Source: Chromatiales bacterium (GTDB lineage Bacteria > Pseudomonadota > Gammaproteobacteria > UBA6429 > Thiohalophilaceae). Taken from it: a stretch of 8,824 nucleotides of DNA. The notes below the pieces were generated by a model. The model was not told the origin of the DNA and searched no databases. It saw nothing but the letters and a program-made list of their open reading frames with translations. The stretch lies in the NCBI GenBank assembly GCA_027070385.1, contig JALXDW010000315.1, forward strand, positions 1 to 8,824, in the 5' to 3' direction. Positions 1 through 6,066 of this stretch are shown here, in pieces (position 1 is the stretch's first letter; each line of letters begins with the position of its first letter). Both the position numbers and the translations under genes were made by a program.

Positions 1-731
1 ATATACAAGAGATAGGTTATATTGAAGCAATTGAAAAGATTGGAGGAATAAATAGGGAAATTATTGAAGATAAGTTTGCAATTTATAACAAGCCAGACAA
101 GCAGCTGAGTTTTGGTGAGCAAGGTGAAAATATTATACCAGCAGATAATGTTGCTATTATCGAATGTCATGGGAAAAACAGTATTAACAGTACAGAGTCG
201 ATAAACCATATAAAAAACGCAAAACCGGATCTTATTGCTGTTTGTGGCACCTCCCTGTTAAGCAACGAAATATTAAGCTTACCTGAAAAAGGAGCCCTTA
301 ATCTACATGGTGGATTAGCTCAATTTTACCGAGGGTTATGGACAACAGACTGGGCCATTTATAATGAAGAACCTGAATACATTGGTGCAACCGTTCACTT
401 TATAGCAACAGGTATTGATGATGGTGCAATACTGTATCAAGGCCGCCCGTCTGTCAGTACTGATGACAACCCTCATACTCTTTACCAGAAAGTTGTCAAG
501 CTTGGAGTCGACATGATGACGCAAGCCATTATTGATATAAAAAATAACAAACAAAAACCCGTTCCGTTACAACAAAAAGGAAAGCTGTACCTGGATAATA
601 TGACAACACCACGTATCCGACGCCAGACATGGGCAAAGTTATCAAAAAATATAATCCATGATTATTTAAAAAATAAAGAAAGCAGGGATAAGAAAGTTAT
701 GCCTCAGTTAATTAACCCCTATTCCCGGTAA
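1..731 (+). CDS. Formyltransferase family protein, 5' end outside window
   Basis: The frame is open from base 3 to a TAA at 729-731, giving 242 residues with no start in the window. The catalytic signature of 10-formyltetrahydrofolate-dependent formyltransferases is present: N100-x-H102 in an N-L-H-G-G segment, a Y-R-G at 109-111, and D139-D-G-A-I, supplying the Asn-His-Asp triad seen in PurN, methionyl-tRNA formyltransferase (Fmt) and sugar N-formyltransferases. The enzyme would move a formyl group from 10-formyl-THF to an amine, in the cytoplasm. About 95 residues follow the triad. They are lysine-rich and end in a basic tail, and I do not recognise in them the C-terminal domain of Fmt. With a VanZ gene next door, a sugar or surface-polysaccharide substrate is more likely than tRNA, but that is inference. 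G+C is low (about 33% in 1-240). The fold and chemistry are firm; the substrate is unknown. Confidence 0.85.
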   Translation, partial: IQEIGYIEAIEKIGGINREIIEDKFAIYNKPDKQLSFGEQGENIIPADNVAIIECHGKNSINSTESINHIKNAKPDLIAVCGTSLLSNEILSLPEKGALNLHGGLAQFYRGLWTTDWAIYNEEPEYIGATVHFIATGIDDGAILYQGRPSVSTDDNPHTLYQKVVKLGVDMMTQAIIDIKNNKQKPVPLQQKGKLYLDNMTTPRIRRQTWAKLSKNIIHDYLKNKESRDKKVMPQLINPYSR

Positions 732-748
732 AATAGGCTTGACCGATT

Positions 749-1318
749 TCAGCTGTTCTTTTCGGATGATAACCAATGATAAACAAGGTACAGCAGGATC
801 CCTAATATTGCGGCTACAACGTTGGATAACAGATCATACCCTGATGAATAGCGTCCCGGAATACAGCAATATTGTAGATATTCAATGAATACACTGACCC
901 CGGTAGTAACGGCTATCGTTATCACTATTGAACGATATATATTTACCGATACAACAAGCGCGGCCATTAATAAAAAACCAAATGGAACAAAACCAACAAT
1001 ATTTACATATAAGTCCTGAACATTAAAATGATTCATCCCCAAAAAAATATTATATTCAGAAACTGAATAATCACTTGGCTGCAATCCTGCAACAAGTAAT
1101 CCTGATAAGTAAATACTAACGAATACCCAGTCCCATCTATTTTTACTGGGAATACATAAACGCCGCAAACCAAAAAACAACAAGATAACACCAATAACAA
1201 ATAGTGACTCTTGCAAAAAACCAAAACCTGGTGTCGACTGGCCAACAAAATCGACGCAAACTGAAAAAATAATAAGAACCGTTCCAATGAACGCAATTAA
1301 AGCATTAACATTTAACAT
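749..1318 (-). CDS. VanZ-family integral membrane protein
   Basis: This 189-residue protein has about six hydrophobic segments (roughly 5-24, 35-52, 64-79, 104-124, 129-148 and 162-181). It carries the VanZ-like signature in order: D102-x3-N106-x2-G-F-x-P-F-G (to 114), E146-x2-Q149, I-P-G-R at 153-156, and D162-x3-N166. VanZ was named for teicoplanin resistance, but most family members are uncharacterised inner-membrane proteins, and many lie in exopolysaccharide or envelope gene clusters. Nothing suggests antibiotic resistance here. The gene ends 17 bases from the stop of the convergent formyltransferase, and no terminator separates them. The ATG at 1318 has no clear Shine-Dalgarno sequence, although a sigma70-like promoter lies about 60 bases upstream. 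G+C is low, like the neighbouring formyltransferase, so the two probably share a history. The family call is confident; the function is unknown. Confidence 0.88.
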   Translation of the reverse strand: MLNVNALIAFIGTVLIIFSVCVDFVGQSTPGFGFLQESLFVIGVILLFFGLRRLCIPSKNRWDWVFVSIYLSGLLVAGLQPSDYSVSEYNIFLGMNHFNVQDLYVNIVGFVPFGFLLMAALVVSVNIYRSIVITIAVTTGVSVFIEYLQYCCIPGRYSSGYDLLSNVVAAILGILLYLVYHWLSSEKNS

Positions 1319-1379
1319 AGTGTGTAATAGCTCAGACCTTCAGGCCTATATTTCCTGGATGTTGACAACACCTTATTCT

Positions 1380-1407
1380 ATTATAAAAGACCTCAATACT
1401 CGCACAA
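1380..1407 (-). promoter_or_regulatory. Likely sigma70 promoter for the VanZ gene
   Basis: On the minus strand a perfect TATAAT (1380-1385) lies 16 bases downstream of TTGTGC (1402-1407), which matches three of six -35 consensus bases. Transcription would begin near 1373 and leave a leader of about 55 bases before the VanZ start at 1318. The -10 is strong and the -35 weak. In AT-rich DNA a chance TATAAT is possible. Confidence 0.4.
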
Positions 1408-1661
1408 TGCTGCTTTAGCCCTTTCAGTTGTTGTTCTAGATACAGAGTGCCTTGTTTTCCATTTTCCGGTGACTGAAAAACAAGTCTACTGCCATATTAT
1501 TGCAACCACTCTTCCTTGTTAACGCATATTCACCACAAAATCGTGTTCCGGGAAGCTTGAGAAAAACAAAGAATAACCTCTTTTTTGAGGCACAATAAAC
1601 AACAATTTACAGAAATCCGCTCATAGGCACTTTTAAGTAATTGTTTTAAAGGAAGAAAAAA
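1408..1661. other. Gene-free stretch between VanZ gene and tRNA operon
   Basis: With the VanZ leader included, the interval 1319-1661 has no gene. The only open frames are very short (for example 19 codons starting near 1355 on the plus strand) and show no protein-like features. Two small structures are visible: a CCTC/GAGG hairpin at 1577-1590, listed separately, and imperfect inverted arms at 1601-1610 and 1637-1645. I see no tRNA fragment, transposase remnant, direct repeat of a tRNA end, or small RNA I could name. Confidence 0.6.
1577..1590 (-). terminator. Possible weak terminator of the tRNA operon
   Basis: Read on the minus strand, CCTC-AAAAAA-GAGG forms a four-pair stem with a six-base loop. 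A T-rich stretch follows (1560-1576), about 70 bases beyond the last tRNA. The position and T-rich tail suit an intrinsic terminator, but the stem is very short, so transcription may end elsewhere. A run of T also follows the tRNA-His CCA directly (1655-1661), with no hairpin other than the tRNA itself. Confidence 0.25.
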
Positions 1662-1738
1662 TGGGGTGGCTAAAGGGACTCGAACCCTCGACGACCGGAA
1701 TCACAATCCGGGGCTCTACCAACTGAGCTATAGCCACC
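1662..1738 (-). tRNA. tRNA-His (anticodon GUG)
   Basis: The 77-base cloverleaf is complete. The seven-pair acceptor stem is GTGGCTA/TAGCCAC, the D stem GCTC/GAGC, the anticodon stem CCGGA/TCCGG around the loop TTGTGAT, and the T loop TTCGAGT. The histidine-specific extra base G-1 is encoded and pairs with discriminator C73, the identity element read by histidyl-tRNA synthetase. CCA is encoded at 1662-1664. It is nearly identical to E. coli hisR. It is the last gene of the operon, 26 bases after tRNA-Arg. Confidence 0.98.
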
Positions 1739-1764
1739 ATAGAACTGGTAAGAACTTATAAACT

Positions 1765-1841
1765 TGGCACGCCTGGCAGGATTCGAACCTGCTACCCTCG
1801 GCTTAGAAGGCCGATGCTCTATCCAAATGAGCTACAGGCGC
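1765..1841 (-). tRNA. tRNA-Arg (anticodon UCU)
   Basis: The 77-base cloverleaf is complete with an encoded CCA (1765-1767). The anticodon stem TCGGC/GCCGA holds the loop CTTCTAA, so the tRNA reads the AGA and AGG codons. The T arm is GCAGG-TTCGAAT-CCTGC. It corresponds to E. coli argU. The first acceptor pair is G1-U72, a wobble, where I recall G-C in the E. coli gene. It is the middle gene of the operon. Confidence 0.98.
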
Positions 1842-1929
1842 AGAAAGTACCGAGATAGCATTCATACTACCAAACAAACTAGTTTTGTTCTGGATTTTGA
1901 CTACAAAACTAATATAGAACTAAGAAAAA

Positions 1930-2006
1930 TGGTCGGGGTAGAGAGATTCGAACTCCCGACATCCTGCTCCCAAAGCAGGCGCGCTACCAGACTGCGCTAT
2001 ACCCCG
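1930..2006 (-). tRNA. tRNA-Pro (anticodon UGG)
   Basis: The 77-base cloverleaf is complete with an encoded CCA (1930-1932). The acceptor stem is CGGGGTA/TACCCCG, the D stem GCGC/GCGC, and the anticodon stem CCTGC/GCAGG around TTTGGGA. The C1-G72 pair and A73 discriminator are the expected proline identity elements. UGG can read most or all proline codons, so this is the general proline tRNA (E. coli proM type). It is the first gene after the operon promoter, with a leader of only about six bases. An 88-base spacer separates it from tRNA-Arg. Confidence 0.98.
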
Positions 2007-2018
2007 AACAAGGGCGCG

Positions 2019-2047
2019 ATAATACGCAAACATATCAGTCAGGTCAA
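2019..2047 (-). promoter_or_regulatory. Strong sigma70 promoter of the tRNA operon
   Basis: On the minus strand, TTGACC (2042-2047) and TATTAT (2019-2024) are separated by exactly 17 bases, each matching five of six consensus bases. The -10 is followed by a GC-rich discriminator, CGCGCCC. In gammaproteobacteria such discriminators are typical of stable-RNA promoters repressed by ppGpp and DksA in starvation. The predicted start near 2012 leaves only a short 5' leader on tRNA-Pro. Confidence 0.85.
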
Positions 2048-2081
2048 GGCTGGGGCCGGTTTTCTATTAAAAACTCGACAC

Positions 2082-2110
2082 TTGGCGAATGCCTCACTTC
2101 ATGCGATTAT
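2082..2110 (+). promoter_or_regulatory. Possible folD promoter
   Basis: TTGGCG (2082-2087) and GATTAT (2105-2110) are 17 bases apart, each matching four of six consensus bases. Transcription would start near 2117 and leave a leader of about 24 bases. It lies back to back with the tRNA promoter, with the two -35 boxes 34 bases apart. This is the best candidate in the 134-base divergent region but remains a weak match. Confidence 0.35.
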
Positions 2111-2140
2111 AGGCTTTTTATATTCAGGCATTTCTTCCCC

Positions 2141-2992
2141 ATGACGGCTCAATTAATCGACGGTAAGGCCATAGCGGCACAATTACGACAAGATGTAAAA
2201 AAAGGCGTTGAAGCACGTATCAAACAGGGTAAATCAGCACCCGGTTTAGCGGTGATTCTTGTCGGTAGCGACCCGGCATCGGAAGTGTATGTGCGCAATA
2301 AACATAAAGGCTGTGAAGATGCCGGTATTATATCCATTGCACATAATTTAGACCAAGATACCAGCCAGAGTGCACTTTTAAAACTGATAGACCAACTGAA
2401 TATCAACCCCGATGTACACGGCATACTGGTACAAATGCCTTTGCCTAAGCATATCGACCCGGAAACCGTGATCGAACGCATTTCACCATTGAAAGATGTG
2501 GACGGATTTCACCCTTATAATATAGGCCGATTAGCGATTCGTATGCCAGTGTTACGTTCTTGCACCCCTTACGGCGTAATGACCTTACTGGCTTCAACCG
2601 GTCAACCCATTCGTGGGCAACATGCCGTGGTGGTCGGTGCCTCCAACCACGTAGGTCGCCCGATGATGCTGGAACTCACACTGGCCGGTTGCACCGTAAC
2701 GATTTGCCACCGTTTTACCCAAAATCTGGAAGAAATGGTCAAACAGGCCGATATTTTAGTGGTTGCTGTTGGTAAGCCCGGTATTGTGGATGGCAACTGG
2801 ATAAAAAAAGGGGCGGTGGTGATCGATGTAGGGATTAACCGCACCGAAGATGGCAAGCTGGTGGGTGATGTGGATTTTGAAAGCGCCAAACAAAATGCCG
2901 GCTGGATTACACCCGTTCCTGGCGGTGTTGGGCCTATGACAGTGGCGACGTTAATGCAAAATACGCTGGAAGCGGCGAATAATGAGCGTTAA
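2141..2992 (+). CDS. folD: Methylene-THF dehydrogenase / methenyl-THF cyclohydrolase FolD
   Basis: FolD is a cytoplasmic dimer that oxidises 5,10-methylene-THF with NADP+ and hydrolyses the product to 10-formyl-THF, the donor for purine synthesis and initiator tRNA formylation. The 283 residues match the usual family length. The active-site residues Y50, K54, Q98 (in I-L-V-Q-M-P-L-P, 95-102) and D121 (D-G-F-H-P-Y-N) are all present. The NADP-binding loop G-A-S-N-H-V-G-R-P is at 166-174 and the signature [10 protein letters not shown] at 258-267. The N-terminus lines up with E. coli FolD, which supports the ATG at 2141. That start nevertheless lacks a convincing Shine-Dalgarno sequence; the bases before it are pyrimidine-rich. 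The gene stands alone on its strand, divergent from the tRNA operon, and ends just before an inverted repeat. It also supplies the cofactor the formyltransferase at 1-731 would use, though nothing shows joint control. Confidence 0.98.
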   Translation: MTAQLIDGKAIAAQLRQDVKKGVEARIKQGKSAPGLAVILVGSDPASEVYVRNKHKGCEDAGIISIAHNLDQDTSQSALLKLIDQLNINPDVHGILVQMPLPKHIDPETVIERISPLKDVDGFHPYNIGRLAIRMPVLRSCTPYGVMTLLASTGQPIRGQHAVVVGASNHVGRPMMLELTLAGCTVTICHRFTQNLEEMVKQADILVVAVGKPGIVDGNWIKKGAVVIDVGINRTEDGKLVGDVDFESAKQNAGWITPVPGGVGPMTVATLMQNTLEAANNER

Positions 2993-2993
2993 G

Positions 2994-3029
2994 TGCTTCG
3001 CGTCACATTAACGAGTTAATAACGAAGCA
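2994..3029. repeat. Nested inverted repeat after folD
   Basis: Outer arms TGCTTCG (2994-3000) and CGAAGCA (3023-3029) are perfect complements. Between them ATTAAC-GA-GTTAAT (3007-3020) is a second perfect palindrome. The fold is an inner six-pair hairpin inside a seven-pair stem, joined through a 6x2 internal loop. It begins two bases after the folD stop and could halt or stabilise the folD transcript. No T tract follows on either strand, so it is not a standard intrinsic terminator. It may be a repetitive extragenic element. Confidence 0.55.
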
Positions 3030-3078
3030 ACGTAACTGCGTAAACTATTTTCCACTCCAGTAATAACTAAAAACCCAA

Positions 3079-3110
3079 CGTCATTACGAACGCCAGTGAA
3101 ACAATCTGGC
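3079..3110. repeat. Degenerate copy of a dispersed CGTCATTRCGA-type element
   Basis: From 3079 the DNA begins CGTCATTACGAACGCC and ends ACAATCTGG by 3109. From memory this resembles a family of short intergenic repeats of the form CGTCATTGCGAGC...GAAGCAATCTGG found in several bacterial genomes, here with a few substitutions and one extra base. A five-pair hairpin, GCCAG (3092-3096) with CTGGC (3106-3110), lies inside it. It sits between the convergent ends of folD and the secreted-protein gene, a typical place for such repeats. Only one copy is in the window, so repeat status rests on recall. Confidence 0.35.
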
Positions 3111-3126
3111 TTCAGGAAGAAGTACG

Positions 3127-3768
3127 TTATTGTGGTTTTATATACTTACCTAATTCCTGCGGCAAATGTCCTACACAAAGTGAATACACTGTAGCTTCGA
3201 TCGGATTACCATCCATTGACGCAGCATACAATTCATCTTCGTCCAGAATAAATTCAAACGGTTTGCCTTTGTATTCCCCCTCACAACGCTCCAGAATTTT
3301 ATCACCAGAAGCATCAAAAGAACGGAAACCATGCAATTTACCACTGTATTGATGAAAACTGACCAATGTTTGCACGGGCGCATTGTGATAATCCGGCAGA
3401 TACGCGGCCAAAAAGTCACGTTTGACACGCCCTTTCTCATCATGCACATAAACTTCGATGGTGTGCATAATCTCCGGATTGGCCTTTTCCCACTGAACTT
3501 TACTGAGTAACTTGCCGGTTTTTTGTGATATATAATTTTCTTCTATGTAGTAATCTTTATTCCCTGCATAACCACCAGTGGATTTTTTGATTTCATGCTC
3601 ATGCTGCTGAATAAGTTTGTGGTGTAATTTTAAAACATCATTCGCAAATTTATTCCACTTACGGATATGGGCGTTATCTTCTTTCATGCTGGCATCGGAT
3701 ACTGCCAGTGCATTTGCTATAAACCCTGAAAGCCCGAAAGCAATTAGAAAAATCCTGAAATACTGCAT
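3127..3768 (-). CDS. Small secreted protein of unknown function
   Basis: I do not recognise this family. With the start at 3768 the protein has 213 residues and opens with a clear Sec signal peptide: a short polar start with one Arg, a hydrophobic core to about residue 18, and A20-L-A22 as the likely signal peptidase I site. No Cys follows it, so it is not a lipoprotein, and no other membrane segment is seen; it is probably periplasmic or released. The mature part starts with a charged, His-rich helix-like stretch (about 28-62, including H-H and H-E-H-E), then a mixed, probably beta-rich domain. Only two cysteines occur, C162 and C198, which could form a disulfide. An ATG at 3819 would add 17 residues, but the GGGGGG ribosome site and the signal peptide both favour 3768. 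The gene lies 63 bases downstream of cysS on the same strand and may be co-transcribed. Confidence 0.8.
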   Translation of the reverse strand: MQYFRIFLIAFGLSGFIANALAVSDASMKEDNAHIRKWNKFANDVLKLHHKLIQQHEHEIKKSTGGYAGNKDYYIEENYISQKTGKLLSKVQWEKANPEIMHTIEVYVHDEKGRVKRDFLAAYLPDYHNAPVQTLVSFHQYSGKLHGFRSFDASGDKILERCEGEYKGKPFEFILDEDELYAASMDGNPIEATVYSLCVGHLPQELGKYIKPQ

Positions 3769-3773
3769 TATTT

Positions 3774-3780
3774 CCCCCCT
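3774..3780 (-). promoter_or_regulatory. Ribosome binding site fixing the start of the secreted-protein gene
   Basis: AGGGGGG on the minus strand ends five bases before the ATG at 3766-3768. It selects this ATG over the in-frame ATGs at 3789 and 3819, which would place charged residues ahead of the signal peptide. Confidence 0.65.
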
Positions 3781-3831
3781 GTTTTTCATGCGTAAATAAC
3801 AGACCCTAAAATATAGCACAAGTTCCGCAAG

Positions 3832-5226
3832 CTATTCTCTGCGCCAACTTGTTTGGCCTGCATTGTCTTCCAGTATAATACCCTGCATCTTTAAATCATC
3901 TCGAATACGGTCACTTTCTGCCCAGTCTTTGCTGGCTCTGGCGGCATTGCGTTGTGCAATCAAATCTTCAATTTCATCATCGCTTAATCCACCCTGCTGG
4001 CTTTGGCCTGCTTTTAAAAAGTCATCGGGCTTTTGTTGCAACAACCCCAACTGAGCGGCTAGAAATTTTAGACTTGCGGCAGCTTGTTCTGCCTTTTGTG
4101 GTTCATTCTGGCGATAACGGTTAATATCTTTTGCCAGGTCAAACAGGCTGGATAAGGCTTCGGGGGTATTAAAGTCGTCATCCATGGCTTTGTAAAATTT
4201 TTCAACGGCCTTACCGTTGTTGTTAGCCGCTTCAACCTGCTCCATACCTTTTAAAGCGGTATAAAGGGTGGTTAATGCTGCTTTGGCGTTGTTTAGATTG
4301 GTTTCGGAATAGTTTAACGGGCTACGGTAGTGGCTGGTTAAAATAAAATAACGAATCACTTCGGGTGCATATTGTTTAATCACTTCACGGATAGTGAAAA
4401 AATTACCCAATGACTTGGACATTTTTTCTTCATCCACACGCACAAAACCATTATGCAACCAGACATTCACAAACTTCTCACCCGTTGCACCTTCACTTTG
4501 TGCAATTTCATTTTCATGGTGCGGGAACTGTAAGTCCATGCCACCACCGTGAATATCAAAGTGATTACCAAGGCAATGGGTCGACATCGCGGAACATTCA
4601 ATATGCCAACCGGGGCGACCCTCCCCCCAGGGTGAGGGCCAACTGGGTTCTCCCGGTTTGGCCGCTTTCCACAAAACAAAGTCAAGTGGGTCATTTTTGG
4701 CCCTATCCACTTCGACGCGCTCCCCTGCGCGTAAGTCCTCCAGTTTTTTGCCGGATAACTGACCGTAGTCATCAAAGTGGCTAACAGCATAATAAACATC
4801 GCCATTATCAGCCGCGTAGGCCTTACCATTTTTAATCAAAGCTTCAATCATTTCGATGATTTGCGTCATATGTGCTGTTGCACAGGGTTCCTGATTAGGC
4901 GGTAAAATACCTAGAGCGGCCGCATCTTCATGCATGGCATCGATAAAGCGGTGAGTTAACTGAGTGAAATCCTCATTATTCTCATTAGCACGCTGAATTA
5001 TTTTGTCGTCAATATCGGTGATGTTGCGCACATAGGTGACATGCTCGCTGCCATAAATCTGGCATAAATAACGGTATATCACGTCAAAAACAACCAGCAC
5101 CCGTGCATGGCCGATATGACAAAAGTCATAGACAGTCATACCACATACATACAAACGTACATTTTGAGGATCAATGGGCTTAAAAGTTTCTTTCTGTTTG
5201 CTCAGGCTGTTATAAACGACCAACAT
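3832..5226 (-). CDS. cysS: Cysteinyl-tRNA synthetase CysS
   Basis: CysS is a cytoplasmic class I synthetase that activates cysteine with ATP and charges tRNA-Cys. The 464 residues compare with about 461 in E. coli. All expected elements are present: the ATP motif H-I-G-H at 37-40, K-M-S-K-S at 268-272, and the zinc site that selects cysteine, C28, C211, H236 and E240 (the last two in F-P-H-H-E-N-E). The C-terminal helical anticodon domain follows from about 310 and ends with the usual R-D-x-L-x-x-x-G-I-x-L-E-D segment. The start at 5226 aligns with the family and has a GAGA ten bases upstream as a weak ribosome site. The gene diverges from ppiA across 218 bases and stops with TAG 63 bases before the secreted-protein gene. 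No T-box or other leader attenuator is visible, and none is expected in this group. Confidence 0.98.
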   Translation of the reverse strand: MLVVYNSLSKQKETFKPIDPQNVRLYVCGMTVYDFCHIGHARVLVVFDVIYRYLCQIYGSEHVTYVRNITDIDDKIIQRANENNEDFTQLTHRFIDAMHEDAAALGILPPNQEPCATAHMTQIIEMIEALIKNGKAYAADNGDVYYAVSHFDDYGQLSGKKLEDLRAGERVEVDRAKNDPLDFVLWKAAKPGEPSWPSPWGEGRPGWHIECSAMSTHCLGNHFDIHGGGMDLQFPHHENEIAQSEGATGEKFVNVWLHNGFVRVDEEKMSKSLGNFFTIREVIKQYAPEVIRYFILTSHYRSPLNYSETNLNNAKAALTTLYTALKGMEQVEAANNNGKAVEKFYKAMDDDFNTPEALSSLFDLAKDINRYRQNEPQKAEQAAASLKFLAAQLGLLQQKPDDFLKAGQSQQGGLSDDEIEDLIAQRNAARASKDWAESDRIRDDLKMQGIILEDNAGQTSWRRE

Positions 5227-5287
5227 GTATTTTCAGTCTCTAAAATTGATAAGTGGATAAACCGTCATTTTACCTATGGCCAGCACA

Positions 5288-5305
5288 TGAATACCAGTGT
5301 ATTCA
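5288..5305. promoter_or_regulatory. Perfect dyad in the cysS-ppiA divergent region
   Basis: TGAATAC (5288-5294) and GTATTCA (5299-5305) are perfect seven-base inverted arms around CAGT. The site is centred about 70 bases upstream of cysS and 150 bases upstream of ppiA. The size and symmetry suit a dimeric repressor site or a small RNA hairpin in the cysS leader. It does not match the LexA box or another operator I can name, and a chance palindrome is possible. Confidence 0.3.
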
Positions 5306-5366
5306 CACAGATATTCTTTCAATCGATACCAAATATCTGACAACCACCACAGACAACAAAAGAAGC

Positions 5367-5396
5367 TAGACCAAACCCCCTAAACATTAGTATGAT
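5367..5396 (+). promoter_or_regulatory. Possible promoter of the ppiA-ppiB-lpxH operon
   Basis: TATGAT (5391-5396, five of six consensus bases) lies 18 bases after TAGACC (5367-5372, four of six). Transcription would start near 5403, about 42 bases before the ppiA ATG. The -10 is good and the -35 moderate. No competing match was seen closer to the gene. Confidence 0.4.
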
Positions 5397-5444
5397 CGCG
5401 CAAACAGCACAAACCCGTTCACACTGTAAAAATGGAACCAATTA

Positions 5445-6047
5445 ATGAAAAAACTCTTATCTATATTTGTATTGTTCATGGTGCTTGCTCACAACGCTTA
5501 TGCTGCAAATCCACAGGTTGTCATGACCACCAATTTAGGTGCAATCACCATTGAGCTTTATGCTGAAAAAGCACCAAAAACGGTTGGCAATTTTTTGAAA
5601 TATGTCCAAAAAGGTTTTTATAATGGCACCATTTTTCATCGGGTGATAAGTAATTTTATGATTCAGGGCGGTGGCTTTACAACTGACTTTCAGCGCAAAC
5701 CCACTGATGCTGCTATTATGAATGAAGCCAACAATGGCTTAAAAAATGTCAAAGGCAGTATCGCCATGGCCAGACTCGGTGACCCACATTCAGCAACGGC
5801 ACAATTTTTTATCAACGTGAAAGATAATGATTTTCTGGATCACCGTTCACCCACACCACGCGGCTGGGGTTATGCGGTATTTGGTAAAGTGGTTAAAGGT
5901 ATGGACGTGGTTGAAAAAATTCGTACTGTACCAACCGGTAGTAAAGGGCCTTTTCGGCAAGATACCCCTCTGACAACTGTCGTTATCGAAAAGATTGAAC
6001 TCATTGGTGGCCCTGGTAAACCCGGCAGCCCTGAAATAAGCAAATAG
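5445..6047 (+). CDS. ppiA: Periplasmic peptidyl-prolyl isomerase, cyclophilin type (PpiA-like)
   Basis: This cyclophilin would speed cis-trans isomerisation of X-Pro bonds in exported proteins. The 200 residues begin with a Sec signal peptide: M-K-K, a hydrophobic core, and A18-Y-A20 before A-N-P-Q, so the mature enzyme should be periplasmic. Core motifs are intact: F-H-R at 64-66 (catalytic Arg66), F-M-I-Q at 71-74, A-M-A-R at 107-110 and A-Q-F-F-I-N at 119-124. A Gly/Pro-rich tail of about 14 residues (187-200) extends past the fold and is missing from the paralogue next door. It opens a three-gene operon with ppiB and lpxH; the TAG stop is 19 bases before ppiB. It shares long stretches with ppiB, including an exact 26-base DNA match, so the pair looks like a tandem duplication with one copy exported. 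The ppiA name rests on location and fold, not on close E. coli identity. Confidence 0.92.
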   Translation: MKKLLSIFVLFMVLAHNAYAANPQVVMTTNLGAITIELYAEKAPKTVGNFLKYVQKGFYNGTIFHRVISNFMIQGGGFTTDFQRKPTDAAIMNEANNGLKNVKGSIAMARLGDPHSATAQFFINVKDNDFLDHRSPTPRGWGYAVFGKVVKGMDVVEKIRTVPTGSKGPFRQDTPLTTVVIEKIELIGGPGKPGSPEISK

Positions 6048-6066
6048 ACCTTGAAAGGATATTAAG

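Noticed and set aside
1033..1296. 87-codon minus-strand frame rich in hydrophobic residues
   Set aside because: It overlaps the VanZ gene in another frame; the VanZ frame carries the family motifs.
1601..1645. Imperfect inverted arms AACAATTTAC and GTAATTGTT with a 26-base loop
   Set aside because: The stem is AT-rich with a bulge and a long loop, and is expected by chance in such AT-rich DNA.
1..1661. Attachment-site duplication of a tRNA 3' end
   Set aside because: I looked for a second copy of the tRNA-His T-arm and acceptor end left of the tRNA and saw none in the window.
1764..2144. 126-codon plus-strand open frame over the tRNA genes
   Set aside because: It is the antisense translation of tRNA-Arg and tRNA-Pro; the R-F-E-L-P-T-S-C and G-F-E-P-A-T-like peptides are well-known artefacts of such reading.
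2149..2481. 110-codon minus-strand frame within folD
   Set aside because: It is a shadow of folD, which is intact and conserved.
3769..3819. Longer N-terminus for the secreted protein starting at 3819
   Set aside because: It would put 17 charged residues before the signal peptide, while a strong GGGGGG ribosome site and the signal peptide itself both point to 3768.
4410..4829. Overlapping open frames of 120 and 124 codons, one on each strand
   Set aside because: Both lie inside cysS, which has full family conservation in its own frame; neither shows a ribosome site or protein-like features.
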